Assembly: GCF_000170895.1 (NCBI RefSeq) | Contig: NZ_ABCS01000027.1 | Coordinates: 1 to 64,000 of the forward strand | Length of the DNA stretch: 64,000 nucleotides | Reading direction: 5' to 3' | DNA from: Plesiocystis pacifica SIR-1 | GTDB taxonomy: Bacteria; Myxococcota_A; Polyangia; Nannocystales; Nannocystaceae | Part shown: positions 53,715 through 61,900 of the stretch, piece by piece | Layout: every line of letters starts with the position of its first letter | How positions within the stretch are numbered: position 1 is the stretch's first letter | The notes under the pieces: model-generated | Told to the model about the DNA's origin: nothing | Databases searched by the model: none | The model's input: only the letters and a program-made list of their open reading frames with translations | Made by a program: the position numbers and the translations under genes

Positions 53715-54701
53715 ATGCTGCCCCTCTCCTCCTCCCTTCGAAGCCTGCTCCTCGGCGCCCTGGCCCTCGCGGCTTGCCAGACCGCCCCGAGCGAGGCCCG
53801 GGTCGCCGGTGACGCCGACGCCCCAACGAGCCCGAGCTCCGACCCCGTCGCGTCGACAGCCAAAGCAACCGAAGCGCCCGGGCTCCGCCCCTCGTCCGAG
53901 GACGCCGAGGCGGCCCTCGACGCGGCCTTCGCCAGCTTCGAGGGCGCCGGGGCCGTGGTCCTCCTCGACGTCGACAGCGGCGAGCTGCTCGGCGCCCGCG
54001 AGCGCCCCGGCCCAGACCTGGCCCACCCCCTGCTTCAGGCCCACTCCCCCGCGTCCACGGTCAAGCCCCTCATGACCCTCGCGGCCCTCGACGCCGAGGT
54101 CATCGACGCCGACCTGCGCGTGCCCTGTGGCGGCCGCGAGCAGGACCTGCGCGAGGCCCTGGCGACCTCCTGCAACCAGTTCGCCTACGTCGTGGGCGAC
54201 CGCATGGGCGCCGCGCTCGTCGCCAGCACCTACTCCGAGCTGGGCTTCGGCGCGGCCACGGGCCTGCACCCCGACGAGTCCCCCGGCAAGCTCCCCACCA
54301 CCGACCAGATCAGCGCCGAGCTGGCCGCCGCCGCCACGGGCCACGGCGCGCTCGAGGCCACGCCCTTGCAGCTGGCCCAGGCCTACCGCGCCCTCGCGCG
54401 CTCGAGCTCGTCCAACCGCGCCGCGGTCTTCGAGGGCATGCTGGCCGCGGTCGAGGACGAGATCGGGACCGCGCGGGTGGCCCGGATCCCGACGATGCGC
54501 ATCGCCGGGAAGACGGGCACCGCGACCCTCGAGGGCTCCAGCTCCGAAGGCGAGGACCGCTACGACGGCTGGTTCGTCGCCCTCGCCCCAGCCGGGGATC
54601 CCGAGATCGTCGTCGTCGTGTTCGCCCACGACGGCGGCATCGCCAGCAACACCGCCGTGCCTGCGGCCCGTGCCCTGCTCGAGTCGCTGATCACCGACTA
54701 G
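53715..54701 (+). CDS. Penicillin-binding transpeptidase-domain lipoprotein
   Basis: A 328-residue predicted lipoprotein (lipobox LAAC, Cys 21). A disordered linker (25-65) precedes a penicillin-binding transpeptidase fold. The active-site motifs are SxxK at Ser 114-Lys 117 (STVK), SxN at 152-154 (SCN), and KTGT in IAGKTGTATLEG near 267. It lacks the pedestal and glycosyltransferase domains of class A or B PBPs, so it is a compact family member, possibly a regulatory or sensory derivative such as those related to BlaR or PBP2-like D,D-transpeptidases. Its 3-prime end overlaps the convergent YHYH gene by 11 bp. Confidence 0.85.
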   Translation: MLPLSSSLRSLLLGALALAACQTAPSEARVAGDADAPTSPSSDPVASTAKATEAPGLRPSSEDAEAALDAAFASFEGAGAVVLLDVDSGELLGARERPGPDLAHPLLQAHSPASTVKPLMTLAALDAEVIDADLRVPCGGREQDLREALATSCNQFAYVVGDRMGAALVASTYSELGFGAATGLHPDESPGKLPTTDQISAELAAAATGHGALEATPLQLAQAYRALARSSSSNRAAVFEGMLAAVEDEIGTARVARIPTMRIAGKTGTATLEGSSSEGEDRYDGWFVALAPAGDPEIVVVVFAHDGGIASNTAVPAARALLESLITD

Positions 54702-55704
54702 TCGGCGGAGGCGGCATGCCCTTGGCGAAGGAGGCGTCCGGCGTGCCCCGAAAGCAGCCGATCACGTAGGGGTAGCCCTCGGTCACGTAGTAGCCGTAGA
54801 CGCCCGCGACGCTCATTCCGTTGCAGGCGTCGAGGTCTCCGGCGCCCGTGAATTCGTAGTCGTCGATGAAGGTCCCGTCGTAGTCCCCGCCGGGGAAGGC
54901 CGCCTCCCCCGGCTGGCTGACCCGCGCCCCTTGCCGGAGGCTGTAGCCCGACACGGCCTTGCGCACGATCCCGCCGTCGTCGAAGTAAGGCCCGTAGATC
55001 GGGACGCCGTCCGCGGCCCAGCCGATCAAGCCCGAGGGCGCGGCCCCGCTCGGGTCGTACATCGCGTTGGGGTCGCCGTGGTAGTGGTAGGCCCCGTCGG
55101 GCTGGGTGTGGGCGTGGTGGCTGTCCTCGCCAAAGGCGGTGCTGGGGCTGATGGGGTCGTAGCGCCAGGGCGTGCCGTCCTGGAAGCAGCCGATCTTCTC
55201 CTGGCCCAGCGGGTCGGGCCCCACGCCGTAGCACGCCGCCGCGAGCAGGTCGATCTTGACCCCGTTGCGCAGCACGCCGTCGTCGAGCATCAAGCTCAGC
55301 GGCGCGCTCGCGTCGTTCAGGCTCGGCTTCGCGGCGAGGGTGAAGCTCTCTTGGACCTGCCCGACGGGCGTGACGAAGGGGCCCAGGTCGCCAAAGTCGT
55401 GGTTGGGGATGCCGTTGGAGCTCAGCGTGCAAGTGTCGCCAGCGGCTTCGCCCCCAAGCTCGATCCGGACCTGCGCGGCGAAGCTGGTCCCCGTGCTCAG
55501 GTCCTTGGCGACGGCCGTGTAGTCGCCCACGTAGGCGTCGCAGCCCGGGGTCCGGTCGCTGAACTGGGCGTCGGTGATGTCCTGGATCGAGCTGCCCGTG
55601 GTCGAGCTGCCCTCGTCGTCGGCCTCGCCCGCGCCCGCGTCTCCGCAGCCCACCAACGCCGCGAGCAATGCGATCGACGAGCACATGCAGCGAGCGCGAC
55701 CCAT
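54691..55704 (-). CDS. YHYH-domain lipoprotein
   Basis: A 337-residue predicted lipoprotein (lipobox LVGC, then GDAGAG). The YHYH signature is present as PDGAYHYHGDPNAMY, with the associated LIGWAADGVPIYGPY and GTFIDDYEFTGAGDLDACNG. The family is extracellular and of unknown function; its His/Tyr pattern suggests a metal or carbohydrate site. Eight Cys are probably disulfide-bonded. Start is ATG 55704, with TCTAAT 5 nt upstream on the minus strand, another near-leaderless arrangement. Confidence 0.85.
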   Translation of the reverse strand: MGRARCMCSSIALLAALVGCGDAGAGEADDEGSSTTGSSIQDITDAQFSDRTPGCDAYVGDYTAVAKDLSTGTSFAAQVRIELGGEAAGDTCTLSSNGIPNHDFGDLGPFVTPVGQVQESFTLAAKPSLNDASAPLSLMLDDGVLRNGVKIDLLAAACYGVGPDPLGQEKIGCFQDGTPWRYDPISPSTAFGEDSHHAHTQPDGAYHYHGDPNAMYDPSGAAPSGLIGWAADGVPIYGPYFDDGGIVRKAVSGYSLRQGARVSQPGEAAFPGGDYDGTFIDDYEFTGAGDLDACNGMSVAGVYGYYVTEGYPYVIGCFRGTPDASFAKGMPPPPTSR

Positions 55705-55784
55705 GCCCCATTAGAACACGCGCCGCGCTCGCGCCCCCGTCGAACAGGTCCTCCCCTTCCCGATCAGAGACCGTCAACGAAACC

Positions 55785-55906
55785 ACGCCCCCGCTTGCGG
55801 GGGCGACCACGAGCCTTCTCCAAGGCACGAACTTCATTGCCCACCAAGCCCAAGCGGAGGAGCGGAGCGACGAAGCGCCCCGGCCCCAGGCGGCTGTGGG
55901 GGCAAT
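55785..55906 (+). repeat. Dispersed intergenic repeat, copy C
   Basis: Third full copy, between the starts/ends of the YHYH and giant TPR genes. It has the hairpin CGCCCCCGC-tt-GCGGGGGCG (55786-55805), the core ATTGCCCACCAAGC...GGAGGAGCGGAGCGACGAAG, and ends in GTGGGGGCAAT. The ATTGCCC and GGGCAAT flanks are complementary, so the whole unit can fold into two stems. Confidence 0.82.
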
Positions 55907-55912
55907 ACAGGC

Positions 55913-58900
55913 TCAGCCTCCGATGGCTTCGAGGGCTTCCTTGAGGCCCTTGTGCGTCGAGTCTTCCTCGACGCCGCGGCGCAGCATGGCCTGGGCCTTG
56001 GGCTTCTCACCCAGGCCCATGTGGACCCGCGAGAGGCTCAGGTAGATGTCGCCGCGCCGGAGCAGCCCGGACTTGTCGGCGTTTTGCAGCAGCATGGACC
56101 GGTAGATCTTGAGGGCGTCGGTCCACCGCTCGTTGCGCTCGTGGAGGTTGCCGAGGGTCAGCAGGGTCTCCACGTTGGTGGTGTCGAGGCGGTAGGCCTC
56201 CTCGAGGTGCTTGAGCGCCTCCTCGCCCTGGCCGGCCTCGATCTCGATGCGGCCGAGGCGAGCCAGGTAGTGGCCGCGGATCTTGCTGCGCTTGCCCGCG
56301 GTGATCTCGACGAGCCAGTGGTACATGCCCACGGCCTCCTCGTAGCGCTGCGCCGTGAACAGGGCGTCGGCGATGCGCCGGTTGACCTCGACGTCGTCCT
56401 GGACCTGCTCGTAGATGCTGGCCAGGACGCGCAGGGCCCCGTCGATGTCCTGGACCTTGGCGACGAGGATGTCGACGCGCTCGAGCTGCAGCTCGCGGCG
56501 CTTGTCGTCGGACTTCTCGCGGCTCACGGCCATCTCCAGCAGGTAGGCGACCTGGTCCCAGCGCTCCTCGGAGCGGCTGAGCTCGAGGAGCTGCTTGCCC
56601 GCCTCGACGTTGGCCGGGTCGAGGCTCAGGGCCTTCTCGAGGTGCGCCCGCCGGGGCTCGGCCTCCTCGGTCAGCATCGCCAGGCGCAGCTGCAAGCGCG
56701 CGCCGGTCGGGCCCTGGGGCTCGAGGGCCGCGGCCCGCTCGAGGGTCGTGCGCATGGACTCCTCGTCGCCCCGGGCCTCGTGGACCGAGGCCAGGGACAG
56801 CAGCGCGGGCACGTAGCTGGGGTCGACCTCGAGCAGGCTCTCGAGGATGGACTGGGCGCGATCGCTGTCGTCGAGCTTCTCGGCCAGCAAGCTGGCGAGC
56901 TGCGAGGCGAGCTCGCGGTAGCCGTCGGTGTCGCCCGCGTCGCGCAGGCGATCCATGCGGCCCTCGAGCAGCTCGGACAGGTCGTGCCAGCGCTCCTCCT
57001 TGGTCAGCAGGCGCTCGAGCCAGACCCGCGTCGCGTCGCGCTCGGGGTGCTCCATGACCACGCGCTGGAGGACCTCGACGGCGTCGGTGGTGTCGTCGAG
57101 CTTCTCCTCGGCGAGCCGGGCCATCTCCTCCTGGACCGCGATCTGCTCCTCGCCCTCGACGATCTCGAGCTTGCGCTCGAGCAGGTCGCGGATGTCCTGC
57201 CAGCGCTCGAGGCGACGCAAGAGCACCTGCAGCTCGTTGACCGCGACCAGCTCGTTGGGGTCCGAGGCCAGCATGTCGTTGTAGACGGTGATGGCGTCCT
57301 CGAAGCGCTCGAGCTTGTCGACCAGGTGGTTGGCCTGGCGGTAGCGGAGCTCGCGGCGCTCGGCCTCGTCCTCGGTGATCATCACCCGGCGCCCGAGGGC
57401 GTCGACGAGGGCCTCGTGGTCCCCGGACTGGGCCAGCAGCGCGAGCAGCCGCGACCACCCGGGGCCGTCGGTCTCGTCGGCGTCGATGAGCTGGCGCAGG
57501 TCCTCGATGGCCAGGGCCGGCTCGGCGAGCATCTGCTCGGCGACGCTGGCCGCCTCGCGCCACAAGCCGGCGGACTCGACGGGGTCGCCCTGCGCGGCCG
57601 CAGACCGGCGCAGGGCCCCGTGCAAGGCCTTGGCGTCGCCCAGGGCCCGGGCGGTCTCGACGAGCAGGCCGAGGCCCTCGACGTGCTCGGGCTGCTCCTC
57701 GAGCAGCGGCACCAGGGCGGCCTTGGCCTTGTCGGGCTGGTTGAGCCCGCTGAGCCACGCCCGCGCCGTCGCCAGGCACAGCGCCGGGCTGCTCCGACCG
57801 GCCTCGGCCGAGGCCTCGACGGCCTGGCTCAGCAGCTCGCCGGCGCGCCCGGCCAGCTCGGTCTCGGCCAGGGCGAGGACGCGCTCGAGGGCCTCGGAGG
57901 ACTCCGCGTCGAGGGCCAGCAGCGCGCCCCAGGCCTCGAGGGCCTCCTTGGGCGAGCCGCCGCCGTTGTCGATGAGCGTGCCGAGGTTCTGGAGCAGGTT
58001 GACGCGGTCCGAGCCCTCGGCCTCGCGCAGGCGGACCCGCGCGACCTGGGCCAGGCCGACGTTGTTGCTCGCCGCCATGTAGGCGTTGTCGAGGGCGTCG
58101 AGCAGCCCGTCGGGGATGCGCACCGTCTCGCCGTCGACCCCGTCGGCGCCGAGCCGGGCCCGGAGCACGGTCTCGAGCCCGCGCACGGCCCCCTCCAGGC
58201 CCACGTCGATGTCGAGGGCGTCGCGGAAGGCCTCCACGGCCCCCTCCCACGCCTCGATGGCGATCCGGGCCTCGCCCAGGCGCACCAACATCGGCAGGTG
58301 CTCCTCCATGCCCGCGGCCAGCCGCGAGCCCTCCTGGAGGGCGCGCTCGACCAGCGCCGGGTCGCTCTTGCGCAGGGCCAGCTCCTCGATGCGCACGCAG
58401 GCCGGGAGGTCCGCGAGCTCGGCGTCCAGCAAGGGCGTGAGCACGGCCAGGGCCTTGTCGGGGTCACCGAGGAAGTCCGAGGCCGCGTGCGCGGCCGCCA
58501 TGCCGATGGCGACGCGGATCTCCGGGTCGCGGTCGCTGTCCGCGGCGCGCTTGGCCAGCTCGTCGATCAGCGCCTCGAGGCCGTCGAGCTCGCCCGCCAG
58601 GCGCATGGCGCCGTTGAGCGGATCCTCGAGCTCCTCGGCCGCGGCCGAGTCGATGATCTTCATCGTCGCCGCGAGGGCCCCGGCGGCGTCGCCGAGCTTC
58701 TCGTGGCGGACCGTGGCCAGCTCCTTGAGCAGCTCCAGGACCTCGTCGGGGTCCTCGGACAGCGTGGTCCGGGCGTCGAGCACGATCGCCAGGTCGGCCC
58801 AGCGCCCGTGGTCCTCGAGGTGCGGCCGGACCAGGCCCGCGGCCTGCTCGGACACCTCTTCTTGCTTGCACAGGCCGACGAGGTCGGCGACCGCCCCCTC

Positions 58901-61900
58901 CTGCCCGGGGAGCAGCTGCAGGACCTGCTCGTAGCGCTCGACGGCGCCGATCAGGTCCTCGAGCGGCCCGGCGTACATGCGCGCCGCGTCGAGCATCAGC
59001 GAGGCCTTGCGCTCGGCCGTGGGCGCGATGGTGGCCCGGTCCTGGACGACGTCGGCCGCCTCGGCGTGGCGCTCCTCGGCGAGCAGGGCCCGGGCCAGGG
59101 CCGCCATGGCGTCGTCGTCCGAGGGCGCCTCGGCGAGCAGCGCCCGGAGCACGTCGATCTCGGCCTCGCGGTTCTTGGCCGACTCGCGGTGGATGCTGGC
59201 CAGCTGCATGCGCAGGCTCCGGCGCTCGTCCTCGTCGGTGCTGGCGTCGATGCGCCGCTCGAGCACCTCGATGAGCTCGGTGGTGCTGCCGCTGGCCGCG
59301 TAGGTCCGGCTCAGGCGCTGGAGGGCCTCGGTGTCGCTGGGCTCGATGTCCAGCAGGCGCCGCCAGGCCTGCTCGGCCTCCTCGGGGTTGGCGAGGATGT
59401 CCTCGTGCAGGGTCGCCAGGCGACGCAGCAGGTCGACGCGCTCGACGTCGTCGGCCTCGACCTCGACGCGGCGGGTCAGGACCTCGCGCAGCTCCTCGTG
59501 GTAGCCGAGGCGGACCAGGGCGCGGTCCATGAGCGCGAGCGCCTCCTCCTCGTCGTCGCGCAGCTCGAGGGCCTTGCGCAGGATCTCGACGGCGATCTCC
59601 GGCGAGTCCTCGCTGCGGATCCGCGCGGCGCGGACCAGCAGCTCGATGCGGCGATCGGCGTCGTTGGCGAGCTGCTCCCCGTCGGCCGCCGCGACCAGGG
59701 CGTCGGCCAGGGCGCCGGGGGTCTCGAGGGACTTGGCCAGGCGGCCGATGTCCGAGTCGAGGGCCAAGAGCGCGTCCTCGGGGCCGGGCTCGTAGAGCGC
59801 CCGGGCGAGGGCCCTGAAGGCGTAGGGCGCCCCCTCGGGGATGCTCTCGAGGTGGCGGGCGAGCTCGCGGTGCAGCTCGTGGCGCGAGCCCGGATCCTCG
59901 GTGACCGTCAACCGCCACTCACACACCGCGACCAGGCGCGGGGTGTTGCCGGTGGCGTCGTAGATGGGCTCGAGGATCGAGAACACGCGGTGCCGGGCGG
60001 GGACCCGGTGATCGGCGATGCGCTCGAGGGTGGCCACGGCGTTGGGCTCGTTGGGCACCTCGCCCAGCAGGCTCTCGAGGGTGTCGAGGGCCCCCTCCCA
60101 GTCGTCGAGGGCCTCGTCCTGCAAGTCCGCGATCTGCAGGTAGACCGGCGTGCGGTCGTCCTGGTCGAGGCTCCGCCCGAGGCGGTCGCGGAGCAGGTCG
60201 AGGAGCTCCTGCCACTTCTCGGTCTGCTGGTAGACCTGCTCGAGCTGGGCCCGGGCGCGCTCGTTCTCGGGCTGGACCTCGAGGATGCGCTGGAAGGCCT
60301 TGGCCCCGATCTCGGACTCGTCGAGGACGTCGAGGGCGACGCGCGAGAGCTTCATCAGCAGCTCGACCTGGCGGGTCTCGTCGAGGCTGTCCTCGGCCTC
60401 GCGCCAGTAGGCGTCGGCGAGCTCCCGCCACATCTCGCCCATGCTCAGCGCCGACTCGAGCTCGGCGAACACCGAGCGGTCGTCGGGGTTGGCCTCGAGC
60501 AGGCGCTGGTAGAGCGGCACGGACTTGGCCGGCTGGCGCAGGGTCCCGGCCCACAGCTTCGCGCTCTCGTGGACGATGGCGAGGGTCGACTCGCTGTTGT
60601 CGTCGGGGTTTTGCTCGACGTACTCGGTCAGCAGCTCGGCGTACTTGTCCGTCGTTGCGAGCACGTTGGCCAGGCGGCCCAGGTGGTCGCGCACGCGGGT
60701 GTTCTCCGGGTCCTCCTTGAACACGCGCGAGTAGGCGTCGAAGGCCTTGTCGAGGTCCTCGAGCTGCTCCTCTTGCATCCGAGCCATGCGCAGCATGATC
60801 TGCACGCGGTCCGAGTGGTCCTCGGCCTCGCTCAGGCGGACCTCCTGGATGAGCAGCAGGCGCTCCCAGTCCTGCACGGCCAGGAACACGGGCTCGAGCA
60901 TCTCGGCCGCGCGGCTGCGCATGTTCGGGTCTTGCAGGTAGCGCGACAGCTCGTCCGTGCCCACGGCGTGGTCGGGGTCGGACTTGAGCGCAGCGCCCAG
61001 GTGGCGGATGCCCTCCTCGGGATCCTCGAGGTGCTCGCCGTAGAGCCGACCCAGGCGCAGGTGGGTGTCGACGGCGGCCTTGCCCCGGAGCTGGCCGAGC
61101 TTGCGGGTCAGGTGGTTGGCGAGCTCGCGGAAGCGGCCGGTGCTCTCGTAGAGGGGCTCGAGCACCTCCTGCACGCTCTCGCGGTCGAGCGCGTCGGTCG
61201 ACAGGCGCTCGTAGAGGCGGATGGCCTCCTCGGCGTCGTCGAGGCGGGTGCGGTGAATCTCGGCGGCGCGGATCAGCAGCTCGTCGCGGGCCGCGGTCTC
61301 CGAGGTCCCGTCGACCTTGCGGACCAACAACGCGGCGAGGGCCTCGTCGTCGCCCTGGCGCACGTAGATCTGCTCGAGGGCGTCGGTCGCCCCGGCGTCC
61401 TCCGGCGCGCTCTCGAGCAGGCGCTCGTAGACCTTGCGCGCGTCGTCGAGGCGGCCCAGGCGGTTGAGCGCGACCTCACCCATGGCCCGGAGCACCCGCT
61501 GCTGCAGGGCCGAGTCGAGGATGTGATCGACGGTCCGGCTGTAGGCGTCGTAGAGGGCCTCGCTGCGCTCCGTGACCGCGCCGAGGCGCTCGACCTTGTC
61601 GAGGATCTCGGACAGCTCCGGCTGGTCGCCGGCCTCGGCCATGGCCTCGCACAGCACCGCGAACGCGCGGCCCGGATCCTCGAGCTTCTCCTCTTGGGTC
61701 CGAGCGACGCGCAGCAGCGCCTGGAGGCGCCGGCGTCCGCTGGGCTGCTTGCGCGCCTGGAGCTCCTGCAGCTCGAGCAGCGCGGCCCAGTTCTGCTCCG
61801 CCTCGTAGAGCGGGGTCAGGATGCGGATCGCTCGCTCGCGGGTCTCGTCGGGCTCGAGGTAGCTCGAGACCATGGACCGCGCGCGGGCGTCGGTGGGCGC